From: Leptoclinus maculatus
Taxonomy: Eukaryota > Chordata > Actinopteri > Perciformes > Stichaeidae
NCBI GenBank assembly: GCA_032191485.1
Contig: JAVDOI010000005.1
Span: 11,009,931 to 11,073,930 of the forward strand
Direction: 5' to 3'
DNA: 64,000 nucleotides
Under the pieces are notes generated by a model, which worked only from the letters and a program-made list of their open reading frames with translations, was not told the DNA's origin and searched no databases. How positions within the stretch are numbered: position 1 is the stretch's first letter; the number at the start of each line of letters is the position of its first letter. The translations under genes were made by a program, and so were the position numbers. Shown here one piece after another: positions 1 through 11,617 of this stretch.

Positions 1-109
1 AGCCTTAGAAACGAATAATAGTTGTGGCGCCATCATGTGGTTATAAGGTGGTATTTCAGCTGCATGACAGCAATGAAGGCCTGGGTATAAAATGCACGGC
101 CCGCCACTG
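1..109 (+). mobile_element. Right end of a hAT transposon (fragment)
   Basis: The last ~80 bases, ending in GCACGGCCCGCCACTG at position 109, closely match the right end of the hAT element at 57363-58970, which ends GCACGGCCCGCCACCG. Upstream there is also a shared AATA..GTxGTGG stretch. The rest of the element lies outside the window, so its left end and target duplication cannot be checked. The CxCCACTG terminus is the reverse complement of the CAGTGG start typical of this hAT group. Confidence 0.8.
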
Positions 110-1255
110 CTGGACTCCAAGGCACACATGCAAAGCGTAGTTTTTGTCTGTTTTTGGAGGCAATACCTCTTAATGTAGCAGTTTTCCCCACAGCGATGAG
201 GGATGGGTGTCTTTAGGATTTTATTGATACTAGTACTCTTATAGATTCTGCTTATTGGTTAAGGTCCTTATCTTATCGGTTCTTTTTGATTATTTTGTGA
301 GAAAACAGACAATTAATTAAGAAAATAATCAACATTTCTATATTATTCTTGTATGTAAACAGCAATACAAGAAGTTTCCAAATCTTTAAAATACATTCAC
401 AGCTAAACAATTAGCTAAGCTAAGCTAATTGTTTAGCTTTCATGTATTAGCCTGTTCTTCTGATCAAACTCAGCATGGCATCACTAGCGTTACCTGCAGT
501 GGACGAGGATGGACGGCTGCTCCACATAGAAAAGTGATAATTTCTGCAGATTGATGTTCTGCTTGTTGGTCACATGTTGTGTTAAACTGCTGCTGTTTCC
601 TCTCTTACTTCTGACATGATGTGTGTCTCACACTGTACTGAGCCGGAGTCGGTGTGTGTGTGTCAGAGTAGAGCACGACTTAGCGTTTGCAACGCTGCTA
701 TTTTCCACAGAGATCTCACTCCGTAACTTCTAAAGTACCGATAGCAGAACCGGACCTTATTAGTACTCTGGGTTTTTACCAACTTAGAACCAGTTCCTGT
801 TTAGAACCAGGTTTCTGGGGGAATCCTAACAGCGATTACTAAATGTAAACCCCCTTTCATTCAAATATTTTTGGTTTTAAAGAATAAATTATTCTTAAAA
901 GTAAGAGTAAAACACTTGTACTCCCAAAAAAACCTCTTCAGCCTTTAAAGCCAAATTGTGTCCTAAATTGAAAAGCACAATGGCTCAAAACATGATGAAT
1001 CTGTAATAAACTGGGCCGACATGAGCTAAAACACGTACTGAATAATCCCACTGAGGCAGCAAAAGGAGCACAATGGTCCATTTTTTACCAAAGCAGCCGA
1101 GGAGCAGGGCCCGTGATTCAGTCGTCATTAATAAAGCCCTCTTTTGTGCTTCACTCGGTGATGGAGCAGGAAGGGTTTTCACATGTCTCCGCATTGTTTT
1201 TGGATGACAGATTGAACCCACCAACTCTTCTGACATTTCTCCTCTGATGGTTTGA
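110..1255. other. Unassigned non-coding DNA
   Basis: No coding or transposon structure was recognised apart from the inverted repeat at 401-438. The open frame at 985-1236 (minus strand) has no recognisable domain and I treat it as chance. Confidence 0.6.
401..438. repeat. Perfect inverted repeat, 16-bp arms, 6-nt loop
   Basis: The left arm AGCTAAACAATTAGCT (401-416) is the exact reverse complement of the right arm AGCTAATTGTTTAGCT (423-438). The loop is AAGCTA. Nothing nearby marks it as a transposon end or terminator. Confidence 0.85.
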
Positions 1256-1273
1256 GGGGGGGGGGGGGGGGGG
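1256..1273. repeat. Poly-G tract (18 G)
   Basis: An uninterrupted run of 18 G. Runs of this kind are length-unstable and often mis-called in assemblies. Confidence 0.9.
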
Positions 1274-1891
1274 TTGATAGCTAGTTAGCTTGAAACTTTT
1301 GAAGTGTTCCACTCACAGGGAAGTTATGTTAAAACAAGAACATCCTAACATGAGAGGGGAGGTACGAACCAGAATGTGTGCTCTCATTTCCATAATTTTC
1401 AAATATGTAAAGAAAAAGTTGATAATAATAAAGATAAAGATACAAATGACAAAGAGTATAATAGAGGCAAAACTGCTGTTTTCCTAGATCATATTTACCG
1501 CCCTCTTCCTGAACTGCTCATGTGACACGTTAAAGACACTGCAGGAACAGCAGAGCTTCCTCTGCTGTGGGGCATCCAATAGGTAGTGATGTCTGGAGAA
1601 AGAAACAGAGACGTTGTGTGTGTGTGTGTTTTGGGGGGGAGGGTACTGCAGGAGTGGCAGGAACGGGAGTGAAAGTGAACAGGCCCAAATGATGGCGTGG
1701 GAGCGTTTGTGTCTGTAAGAGCGGGACAGAAAAGAATGAGGGAGAGATGTTGAGGCATTAGTGAGGGTAATGGCCGATGAAGGTGTTGACTAGAACCATA
1801 TAGGGTTTTTTCGGCTTGTTCTCATAAGAACCCTGTTTGGTTTCCCTGGTAGAACCTCTTATAAAGGTAACATAACACAACACAAAGGAAT

Positions 1892-2231
1892 TAGACGCAC
1901 CGATCCGATTTTTCCGGTCCAGATACCGATAGCAGTACCTGGGCTTTAGGTATTGGCCGTTACAGAGTATCGCTCCGATACAAGTCATTTTCTCATAGAC
2001 TTCTATACAACCAGAGGAGTCGCCCCCTGATGGACATTAGAGAGAATGCAAGTTTAAGACACTTCTGTTTTTGCTTCACTTTTCAGAGCCGGAAGTTGCT
2101 GGCGAACTTTGTTGAACAACTTTGAACACATGAATACATATACATTTAAAGATTTGTCATTTATTATAATAATGGTATCCCATCCCGATCCAGCTATTTG
2201 AGTCAGTATCGGACCGATAGCCGTATCAGCC
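1892..2231. mobile_element. Decayed hAT-like repeat (TAGACGCACCGATCC type)
   Basis: It begins TAGACGCACCGATCCGATTT and continues with GATACCGATAGC-type words. Near 2205-2230 similar words (TCGGACCGATAGCCGTATCA) recur. This composition is common at the ends of short fish hAT derivatives. The expected mirror-image right terminus is not recognisable, and the centre carries another dispersed repeat (1986-2090), so the boundaries are approximate. Confidence 0.5.
1986..2090 (-). repeat. Dispersed repeat R1, partial copy
   Basis: The words CATAGACTTCTATAC, GTCGCCCCCTGATGG and AGAGAGAATGCAAG read as the reverse complement of the repeats at 24020-24470 and 28370-28640. This is the third member of that family in the window. 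Confidence 0.65.
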
Positions 2232-2289
2232 TCTCTGACTCCGACTGAATCTACCTTGATCCAACAGATAAATATCATCCTTTAACATA

Positions 2290-4380
2290 GAATGCCCCAT
2301 CAAATACCCCCAAATACATATTATTTATTTAAGGTTCTTCTTACGTAATGCTCTTTTATAAACAATACATATTATTTGCTTGTGTTATATCATTTGGGAG
2401 TAATTTCCATTCTTGAATTGCTAGTGTGAGTTTTAGAGTTTTTCCCCAAAAAACTTTTCCTTTAAGTCTTCAAAAAAAAAGGAAAGAGGATATTCACAGA
2501 GCAGACATATCAGATCTATTAACTGTGTCAGCTGCAGCAGCCATGCCGTGCCACTCGTGTTGTCCGTGAGCTGCCAAGCTGGTCCGATAAGATGATCAGA
2601 TGTCCCTGAAGTGCTCCAGAGAAACATCAACATTTCTGACCTCCGATCTCATATTTAGAAGAGAGAGAGATCTCTGGTATTCACTCCCACAGGCGCAGAC
2701 TCAAATACAATCTGTCCCTCCCAAGAGCCCGTGGTCGCCTCTTCATAAAGCGCAACAATTGCAAAACCCTTTGTGTCGCGCTCGTGGTCGGCTCCGGAAA
2801 TTAATTTAGCTGGCGGGGTCCGAGATGGCGACTTCAGCGAGTGAGTTATGGACTTCTGTCTAAAGGGATGACATTGTTCATGCTGCGAGGCCAGATATTT
2901 GAAGTGAACAATGGGTGTACGAAGTCAGGGCAGTCTTGCTCAATGCGTTTTACAACAAGGGCTACAGTGGGACAATCAGGCAATCAGTTCCAGATTTGGA
3001 AAAAGCAAAACGCTGAAAAATAATGTTTGCTTATCTGCAAAAAAATTTAAAATGGCACCGTCTCCCCCCTCCTTCCAACTATTAGTTGTGAAGTGCGAGC
3101 GAAAGTTGAGAAAGTCTTGTTGTTTGTGTGTCTCACTCAAACAACTCATTTCTTTAGCACCCCCCCGCTGGCAGCAGAGTTGAATAAATGAATCATGTCT
3201 GAAAATAGTTTCTTCTTTTTTTACCCACCCCTTTGCTTCTTATTTGAAACAAAAAAAGAGGGGGGAGGCATTTGATATTCTCTTCCCGTTGGACTATCTT
3301 TTGCCCGAAGGGACAAATTGTCGCGGCTTACAGGGGAACTGACTCATTCCTCGTTGGCTGGGTTCGTTTTACAACCGCCCCTGAATGGCGTATCAGCTTC
3401 CAGTGGGTCCTTGGCCTTTTGTCTGGAGAAAAGGAAACAACAGCTGTTGCTTTCACAAGATTTTCTAACCCGGGGTCCTTGGAAAAGGAGAAAAGAAAAT
3501 CTGCTTTAAAAAAAAGAAGCAAAAACCTTGCCATGGAAACAGCTCCAAATCAACACCACCAGTAGACCTTTTATTTTATTTTTGAGACCTACACACTTTC
3601 TATCTTTTTTTATTTCTTAGAGTCTTTTCCTCTGGGAGGGAGGAGGGGGTGTAAATGGGAGGAAAACAGGGACTCCCAGGTTCAGCTCTGTCTTTCACCT
3701 GTCTCATTATTAGCAGCGATGAAGGACGAAGTCAGAACTCTGCCCGTGAGCCGCCTGTCTCTGCCCGTCCACCTGTTGACGGAGTCGCTAAATGAGCCCC
3801 GGGGCAGGAATGTTAATCAAAGAATGTGACATTTTGCTGGAGATTTGGCCTTCAGTCTCTCTCTGCGGTGGCCTCTCGGACAGGTGGCTTTGTCTCCGTG
3901 GGGCAGATCTGATATCAGCACCAAACTGCAAATTACAGAATTTTTGTTCCACAGCAGTTTATTTTTCTGCAAAAGAACTCAAAGAATCACGTAGAAGCCC
4001 GTTTTCCTTTTGCGTTTAATTTATGCTTTTTTTGGTTCTATAAAAACATAATTGAAGACCTCGCTGTCAGCCACCCCATCATTTTGGCCTTGTCTTGAAC
4101 TTCGTGTGGTGTTTGGTGTTAACACCTCTCCAAGATCTTTTTGTTTTCTGTGTATCTTGCTTCCAAGCCACAGAAGTTGGCACAGTTAATCTGTCCTTTC
4201 TCCTCATCTCCATGAATCAGCAGAATTTTTAAAGAGCGAGAGATAGCTCCAAATCAACAAATGTTGTTAAACGTAAATAAAGATAATAGATTCTGCTTAC
4301 TTTTTTTTTTTTTAAGATTTCTTTTTCTTTTACATTTTTAGTGACAGAGACTGTAAATGGGGGTAGAGATAAATGTATAA
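2290..4380. other. Unassigned non-coding DNA
   Basis: No transposon ends, duplications or domain-bearing frames were recognised. Several short open frames (2600-2809, 2911-3183, 3272-3565) overlap one another on both strands and show no domain. A block near 3690-3860 is more GC-rich and free of visible repeats, and could be conserved non-coding sequence. That is a guess. Confidence 0.5.
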
Positions 4381-4391
4381 CTCCTAACAAA

Positions 4392-4451
4392 GGTCCCAAA
4401 CCTGCGACGTTGATGCGATGTGGCATGCGCTGTAGCACAACCACTCGGCTA
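4392..4451 (-). mobile_element. tRNA-derived SINE head
   Basis: On the minus strand TAGCCGAGTGG (4451-4441) fits an RNA polymerase III A box, and GGTTTGGGACC (4402-4392) a B box. The spacing is about 40 bases, as in tRNA-derived promoters. Between them is GCGCATGCCACAT, a word I recall from the tRNA-like heads of fish SINEs. No CCA-less acceptor stem can be paired, so it is not a functional tRNA gene. The SINE body and tail were not delimited. Confidence 0.5.
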
Positions 4452-4557
4452 TGAAGGCGCTCGAGATTCTACTTACTTTACTGTAATGTGTAGCATTTAT
4501 CCTGGTAATGTGATCCTCTGGTTCATTATCTCCACCAGGAAATTGTGCATTCGGTCA

Positions 4558-4560
4558 TGC

Positions 4561-4594
<34 letters not shown>

Positions 4595-4610
4595 CTGTCT
4601 CTCTGTCTCC
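4558..4610. repeat. Imperfect (GT)n/(CT)n microsatellite
   Basis: GT repeats interrupted by GCGA are followed by TCTGTCTCTCTG. It produces low-complexity open frames that are not genes. Confidence 0.9.
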
Positions 4611-5019
4611 TTCTGTTTAGTTTGAAATAAAGCGCTTCGCAAAAGGCAAACTGAACCAAGCCTGTGGGAGGAGAGCTAGTTAGCTGTTATCAGACAAGTT
4701 CTGCGGCGTGTTTGGCTAACAGAGCTAACGGCTAAAGGGGCTAATACGCATTTTTCTTTTCCAAGAGTCTTCTACCTAGTCCACCCACTGTGCTGTGATT
4801 GGCTAGTACTACTCTGCTGTGTTTGGCTGGTACTCATTGCATGACTGTTTTGGCCATTTCTTCACTGGATAAGTTTGCTTTCAGTGCTTTTGTTTTCTTC
4901 CAGAATGGGTTAATTTGAACCCAAACCATGATCTTTTCTGACACCTAACCCAGTAGGTGGTTTGTTGCCTGAACCTCAGGAGATTTCTGGCCGAGGCAAA
5001 CTTCTCCCAGGTGCGCTCA

Positions 5020-5178
5020 ATTTCTGTAACCAGTGTAGCATGAAAGTGGAATTAGCAAGCTAGCAGGCTAACGATATCTAGCGAGCCAATAAATGAGCAA
5101 AATGAAACCACTTGTCACAGCGTAGGAAAGCACATTGCTATTGCCAGATGAGTGACAGCTTTGTTCGGCTCATGACTG
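5020..5178 (+). repeat. Dispersed repeat R2, copy 1
   Basis: The stretch GGAATTAGCAAGCTAGC followed by CTTGTCACAGCGTAGG and AAGCACATTGCTATTGCCAG is matched in reverse complement at 59262-59402. The 3' end of the minus-strand LINE abuts its right side, so the LINE appears to have inserted into or beside it. Confidence 0.6.
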
Positions 5179-6825
5179 TAATCAGAATCAGAATCAGAAT
5201 CAGCTTTATTGGCCATGTGTGCGTACGCATACATATGGAATTTGACTCCGGTTTCCACTTCGCTCTCGATGTACATACACAAATTTACAATAAGCAAGAA
5301 AAAATATATATATATAAAAGGGGCAGCAAAAAAACAACAGATGTAGTATAAACATTTAACAATATGTACAATATTGGCGGCCAGTGGAAAGAAGCTGTTC
5401 CTGTGTCTGGTGGTTTTGGCGTACAGAGCCCTGTAGCGCCTACCAGAGGGGAGGAGTTGGAACAGCTTGTGTCCAGGGTGTGAAGGGTCTGCAGTGATCT
5501 TTCAAGCTCGTTTCCTGACTCTGGAGGTGAACAAGTTCAGGATGGAGGGCAGGCTGGAAACAATGATCCTCTCTGCAGACCTGACAATCCGTTGCAGTCT
5601 GTTTCTGTCCTGTTTAGTGGCCGATCCAAACCACACAGTGATGGAGGAGCAGAGAACAGACTGGATGATGGCTGAGTAAAACAGGATCAGCAGCTCCTGA
5701 GGCAGGTTGAACTTTCTGAGCTGGCGCAAGAAGTACAACCTCTGCTGGGCCTTTTTCCTGATGGTCTCGATGTTGGGGACCCACTTCAGGTCCTGGGAGA
5801 TTGTGGATCCCAGAAACCTGAAGGTCTCCACAGCGGACACCGTGCTGTTGAGTATGGTGAGGGGGGGCAGTGTTGGGGGGCTCCTCCTGAAGTCCACTGT
5901 CATCTCCACAGTTTTGAGCCTGTTTAGCTCCAGGTTGTTCTGACCACACCAGAGGACCAGCTGTTCAACCTCCCGTCTGTACGCAGACTCATCACCGTCC
6001 CTGATGAGGCCGATGACCGTTGTGTCGTCTGCGAACTTCAGGAGTTTAACAGACGGGTCCTCTGAGGTGCAGTCGTTGGTGTAGAGGGAGAAGAGCAGTG
6101 GGGAGAGCACACATCCCTGGGGGGCGCCAGTGCTGATAGTCCGGGTACTGGATGTGATTTTTCCCAGCCTCACCTGCTGCGTCCTGTCAGTCAGGAAGTT
6201 TGTGATCCACTGACAGGTGGCGCTGGGAGAGTTTGGGTTGGAGTATTGCTGGGATTGTTGGAGTATTGCTGGGATGATGGTGTTGAACACTGAGCTGAAG
6301 TCCAAGAACAGAACCCTTGCATATGTCCCTGGGGAGTCGAGGTGTTGCAGCATGTGGTGCAGTCCCAAGTTGACTGCATCATCCACCGACCTGTTTGCCC
6401 AGTAGGCAAACTGCAGGGGGTCCAGCAGGGGTCCTGTGATGTTCTTCAGATGGGTCAACACCAGTCTCTCAAAGGACTTCATGACCACAGACGTCAGGGC
6501 GACGGGCCTGTAGTCATTTAATCCTGTGATGGAGGATTTCTTTGGCACCGGGATGATCGTGGAGCGTTTGAAGCAAGAGGGGACTTCACACAGCTCCAGT
6601 GATCGGTTGAAGAGCTGCGTGAAGAGCTGCGTGAAGATGGGGGCCAGCTGGTCAGCACAAACTTTCAGGCAGGAGGGGGACACACCACCAGTGTAGCATG
6701 AAAGCATGGTGGCATTGGTAAAGGAGAGAAATTTAACAACTTCATCCACGCTAAAGACTGCTCTGTCACATGTGTGGGAAAATCTGATGGATTTTTGTTC
6801 CACTCTTAACCTGCAGTAGACTTTA
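5178..6825 (-). mobile_element. 5'-truncated LINE (CR1/L2/Rex group)
   Basis: A minus-strand non-LTR retrotransposon. Its 3' end carries an AATAAAGCTGATTCTGATTC tail, seen on the plus strand as repeated ATCAGA near 5178-5205. This short tandem 3' terminus is typical of CR1/L2-type LINEs, which end in a microsatellite-like repeat rather than poly-A. It contains the reverse transcriptase frame at 5502-6803. No endonuclease domain lies upstream, so the copy is 5' truncated. L2 or Rex1 are both possible; I cannot separate them by eye. Confidence 0.8.
5385..6803 (-). pseudogene. LINE reverse transcriptase (ORF2 C-terminal part)
   Basis: The longest frame (433 codons, 6803 to 5502) encodes a reverse transcriptase that would copy LINE RNA into DNA at the nicked target. 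Visible motifs in order are a fingers region with NDYRPVALTSVVMKSFERL, the palm aspartate in LFLDFSSVFNT (about residue 168), GAPQGCVLSPLLFSLYTND, and the catalytic FADD (about residues 257-260). A thumb region with RLQRIVRSAERII follows. The frame stops at RVRKRA, yet related sequence continues to about 5385 in another frame, so the C-terminus is frameshifted. The first codon is GTG inside a longer open reading, not a true start. Two short in-frame tandem duplications (FTQLFTQLF; and around 6241-6280) are also present. It is a dead copy. Confidence 0.85.
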
Positions 6826-7060
6826 ATACAGTATCTATGGAACAGAATAATGTGTTCTTCTGTGCCAGGTGATCAGACTTTGTGGCGCGAAGGCGGTGTG
6901 AGCTGCATCTGGAGGTTTTAGATGGTATGATGAGGTTAGTGGGACAAATTCATCACGTAGCCGAAAGAGCCACGGGGCAGAGGAGATCATCATCAAACAA
7001 AACACAAGCTAATTGCAGAGCATTATAGCGCAGGTTCAGCAGGCTGAACTGTTTGATGTT

Positions 7061-7063
<3 letters not shown>

Positions 7064-7109
<46 letters not shown>
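7064..7109. repeat. (GT)n microsatellite
   Basis: About 22 GT units, which account for the VCVCV-type open frame across it. Confidence 0.95.
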
Positions 7110-7115
<6 letters not shown>

Positions 7116-7839
7116 TGTGGCCTTATTTTTGGTGGTTGGAAACCACAATGTTTAATCTTGACATTAGTACTTCTTTAGTGGGCATGAAGCCAAGCTGTGT
7201 ATGCTTGGTGGTGGTTAACCAGCCAGAGAAAAAAAGATCCTAATGAGATACCTGAGTGCACTCGTCGGCCTGGCTCTAGTCGAAACATCTTTTCAGCCCG
7301 AGGAGCAAAACATAACTTAGCGTACCGTCAACACACTTTTTGCTGTGTTTGATATTTGCAGCAAAATTTTCTTTAAATATGTCCCATATTTGCCGATCCA
7401 AAATGCGTTTTTTTTCCGTGATATTTTGACATTTCTGACCTCATAAAACCTTTACGAATTCAATTTCTATTTCTGCTTTTTTACGTTTCTTTGCCATTTG
7501 TTGTGGCTTGGCAAAGTCTCAATTTACCTTTTCTTTTAATGAATAATAATTGGTTGATCAGTTCATCATGTTGTATTGTTTATATTATTTTCATATTTTT
7601 TATTTTCAAATGATGTCTTATGCTAGTACACCAAGCCCTATTCCTTGTATGTGCATCATTGTTTCTTCAAGCAACAATGCTAAATATTCTCTGGCTCCAG
7701 GTTGGCTGATTTGAGGATTTGCTGTTTATCTGTATCTTATGTGATACTTGATTGATTATCTTTAATTTTTTTGGAATGTCGGTCGGACAAAACTTTGAAA
7801 GAGGTGACTTGGATATGTAAATTTTTCACAATCAAACAG

Positions 7840-7925
7840 ACCTAGAGATTAGTCAATTAATCAAAGAAACAATTGGATCAGATTAATCGTAAATGAGAAT
7901 GATTAGTCGCTGCAGCCCTAATCAA
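7840..7925. mobile_element. Remnant of the 'GATTAATCG...GCAGCCCTA' DNA-transposon family
   Basis: The stretch with GATTAGTCAATTAATC and ATTAGTCGCTGCAGCCCTAA matches the right end of a short DNA-transposon family very common in fish, which ends in AATCGTTGCAGCCCTA. The left end is not recognisable. Confidence 0.55.
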
Positions 7926-8754
7926 CTTGTTTGATTCCTTTCGTCGCCTGCTACTTAATCGAGGAATGAACTGCTAGAGTCGCTCATACATCTTGGAAAC
8001 CCCCAGTGGGACTGGTTCCATACCATTTAGCACCAGATGACGCTAAACCCGCGCTAACGAGGACAATGTTTCTCCCTAATCTAGCGTGTCTTCGGTTTAA
8101 TAGATCCTAGAAGGGCGTTTTTTAAATTTGAACTCACTCTGTCTGTGTGTGTTAGCGGGCCAGCTGGCTGCTCTCAGCCGCTCTGCTCGGTTTCCTCCTC
8201 CCCGTTGATTGTCGTACGATGGAGGCGTGCTGCGTTTGCTGAGAGATGAGGTGTGCGGCCGCCATTTGGCTGCGGCTAAAAACTCATCCCGGTGTTGATC
8301 TCCGTCTGTCGTGGGCTCAGTTTGTTTTATGAGACGGAGAGGCGGTGGAACAGAGTTTGACAGAACCGGCCCTCAGTTTGTCATCGCATGCCTCCTCCCT
8401 CCTCGTAAACCCCCCACTTCATCGCCACTGTTGAGTCCAACCTCAGTGTTTACCAAAAGTGGAAATTACCAAGAATCGTTCGCAGGGTTCGTTCTGTTTT
8501 CATCACAAAACCACTAACCAGCAGTCCTTACATGAAGACGTTTGTGTTGTGATTGTTTTGACTGTATGAGGAAAATGTTCAATACAACGCACAAACTTCA
8601 AACACCAAACTATTCAAAAATAATTGTTTATCATGTTTATATTATTATTACATTAGTATTTTTCATTATTCTTATAGTTAGTTTTTCGCCATTTAACCAA
8701 TTACTTTTTAGCTTTTACTTAAATTATTACTTTTGTCAAAACAAGTGTTTAATT

Positions 8755-8875
8755 TGACATGATATAAAACAGAAAGGCAGTAACTCTTCACATTAGAGAG
8801 GCTAGAACAATGACTTAAAGGATTAATTGATTGCCTGTGATTTGATTTTCAGTCGATTGTTTCAGCACTAAATGA
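8755..8875. mobile_element. Remnant of the same DNA-transposon family
   Basis: ATATAAAACAGAAAGGCAG, CTTCACATTAGAGAGGCTAG, AATGACTTAAAGGATTAATTG and TCGATTGTTTCAGCACTA follow the interior and right end of the family seen at 7840-7925 and 54750-54965. Confidence 0.55.
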
Positions 8876-10040
8876 AACTTCACCTTCAATCACCCCCTCG
8901 TCGTGTCAGAAACCAAACACCATCGCAACAAATGCCTCCTTTGGGTTTTTAGGAAGAGGATCATCTCGCTGACACCCGGCCCTCCCTCTTTAGCACCTCG
9001 AGGAGCCTTCCAGGATCTAACGCTGTTAAACAAACAAAACCCTCAAGGAGAAGAGCAAAGGCCACAGAGCCCCATTACACTTTCTAACCCCTTTGCTTGC
9101 ATAATCTTAGCCCCTTTTAGATAACACCTTTTGTTGCTTTATTTAGCTTCTCATTCATGCGGTAATGTTTTTTTTTTTTTTTTTGGTCTGTGTTGGTTTT
9201 CATTCAGAAGCTGGTGATAATTTGGAACCTGTGTATCTTAGCGAAGCCTCAGGTTTGAGCCGGCACAATGCGGATTCAAATGGTGTAAATGCCTTCACTC
9301 AGCACTCAGCTGCTATCTAACCAGCGGCTTTTGTGTGCTCTTTGTCACTCACGGTTGATCGACAAAGGGAAGCGTGTCAGTGGCACTCAGAGGAATTAAG
9401 TCTAATCAAACAAAGCGACCACAATGTGAAAACCTTCTGATCTCCTTTCAAATCCCTGCTTGACTGAGCTCCGCTCAACGCCAGCCAAAGCAAACTACCT
9501 CTCTTCATGCACCTTGAATGCAACACTGACGAGATGTAGCAGCCCTCCAGAATCCCCATAAAGCCCTTTGTTTGTGCACTCTTAACTGGAAACCGTACTG
9601 TAAAAGATACGCAATTATCCAAAGCCGGCTCATAAAGAGAGTGAGGGCTCTGCTGACGGTCACCCTGGAGGCGGGCGAGTGCGAGGAGCGCTGCAGATAA
9701 TTTGTAACCAGGTGCGTTGGGCTAACAACACTTACTCATTTTGTTCCTAAGAGGGTGTTTTGGGGGAGCACTTGATCTTGGGCCTCTCTTTCTTGCGCAC
9801 CAAAATCCCAAAGTTGTGTTGTTGCACATGGGTAATAAGAAGGAGGAAGGGGAGTCCGAGGGCAAACACCAAATTATGACAACAGTTTCCATCTGGCGGC
9901 AGATTATTAAGTGGATGCACTTAAATTGGAGAGAAATAGTAATAGCAATTTCAAAAGTGAGAAAAAAAAGAAGTTTGTTTGTTGTTGGTTGGAAACAGCG
10001 ATGCAAGTATGGAAAGGTTTGAAGTGGGTTAGGTTTAAAC

Positions 10041-10951
10041 TAGTGCTGGGCAACGCTTAAAATTTGTAATCGCGATTAATCGCATGGATTTTTTTAGATT
10101 AATCGCATTGTTATGGCAAAGTTCAATAATGAATTCAAAAGTAGTGTATTTTATTTTAAAAGTACTGCTATATGAACAAAAGGGCAATAACATTTGGTTT
10201 GCAAACACTTAAGGTTCTTTTTAACAGCAGTATTCCCTTTACACAGTAGCGATCATATTTCTTGCACTATCTGTGCTCAGTGTGCTGACTGTATTTGAAA
10301 CGTTCCACTGCTGTGCAACATGAATAAAATGTTTCAGCACGTTTCAGCAAAAATGTATGTGAATGCAGCTCTACTGTTCATCACTATAATGCTGTAACTC
10401 CGAGGTAATTTTGGTTACCCAGCGATCAAAGAATAAAGACACTTTACGCACAATTTAGGTGTATTTTCCCTTTAACTCACGAGATGCAGGTAGCATGTTT
10501 TATACTTAATGTGAATATAATTCATATTTTGTTGGCATTTTATTCTGAAAACCGGATGTTCGTCTGAAGAAACCAGATGTTGTCTCACGTTAATCTTTCC
10601 GCTAACTTTCTTAGCTCATTCTTGAGGCTCATACGTGCCATCATTCGTTGCGATCCTAAAGGTGCGTTCACACCAAACGCGACGCGAACGTACCTTGAGA
10701 ACGTTCCTCAGACCGACATCTTCCACAATACTAACCGGCTGCAGTTTGTATCCACTTCTCTGTGGCATCTGTGTTAGCTTGTCTTGCTTTTGTTTATCTA
10801 TACTTCTGCCACACGCTGTATCAACGTAGTCTCAAGACTTCCTCCACCGCTGCCAGTGAGCAACGGACTTTCAAAATAAAAAAAATGCGTTAACGCGCTA
10901 TAAAATAATTGTCGGCGTTAATTAATGAATGCGTTAACTTGCCCAGCACTA
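10041..10951. mobile_element. Short hAT derivative 'A' (TAGTGCTGGGCAA ends)
   Basis: The terminal inverted repeats are TAGTGCTGGGCAA at the left and TTGCCCAGCACTA at the right. They are flanked by a perfect 8-bp duplication GTTTAAAC at 10033-10040 and 10952-10959, which fits hAT integration. The interior shares long stretches, in reverse orientation, with the element at 15164-17164 and with 63650-64000, but no intact transposase is visible. A word near 10660 (AAGGTGCGTTCACACCAAAC) resembles the start of another fish mini-element, possibly an older insertion. Confidence 0.9.
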
Positions 10952-11021
10952 GTTTAAACATAATGTTTGAAAATTTTTATTCTACTAGACCAGTCTATTA
11001 TTTTAGGGATGATGCCTGACA

Positions 11022-11063
11022 AGGTGTCCATTACCAGGAATTAATGGATGATAATGGACACCT
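11022..11063. repeat. Hairpin with GGTGTCCATTA arms, copy 1
   Basis: GGTGTCCATTA and TAATGGACACC form an 11-bp perfect stem around an 18-20-nt loop containing CAGGAATTAATGG. A closely related hairpin lies at about 12586-12616, and the pair may mark the two ends of one element. Confidence 0.6.
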
Positions 11064-11335
11064 CGAAGGACATTATCCCACTTATACCATGGGCACATGG
11101 CAAAGAACAAAAAAATTAAGACCATTGATTGATATTTCCATGCGTTTTGAAGCCAAACGTTTTTCACAATCTGTTCACTCCATCTCCCCGGTAACCCTGA
11201 GGGTTTGCTAACACCTGGAACAATGCTGTTCGCTGCTCCGGAAAACAGGATGGACCTTAGATACGACTTGGCAACGGAAGATATTTCTAGTCGGCTCAGC
11301 CCATAGCACCCTTTGACTCAGCTACAAACCAGAAA

Positions 11336-11602
11336 GCTAACGTTATGCTAGGAAGATTCAAAGTCAATAACATTGCGTAACGTTGACAAACAGTAAATAT
11401 AACGTGACTGTATGTTTAACAAGACAAGTTGGCTATCCAGCCATATCATTGTCACCAAATCATTATCAATATTTTTATAAAAGCTTGATTAGCATAATGC
11501 TAGCACAAATCTAACGTTATGCTAGCAAGATTCAAAGTCAATAACATAGTGTACGGTTGACAAACAGTAAATATAATTTGACTGCATGTTTAACAACAAG
11601 GC
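11336..11602 (+). repeat. Direct repeat, two ~93-bp units about 175 bp apart
   Basis: The unit at 11336-11428 (AACGTTATGCTAG, AAGATTCAAAGTCAATAACA, TTGACAAACAGTAAATATAA) recurs at 11511-11602 with some substitutions, in the same orientation. It is an old local duplication. Confidence 0.8.
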
Positions 11603-11617
11603 TAGCTAGTTATGCAG

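Larger units (their letters stand above)
7110..10032. other. Non-coding DNA with decayed transposon ends
   Basis: Apart from the two remnants listed at 7840-7925 and 8755-8875, I recognise no gene or element. Overlapping short frames on both strands (for example 9722-10006 and 9741-10022) have no domains. Confidence 0.5.
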
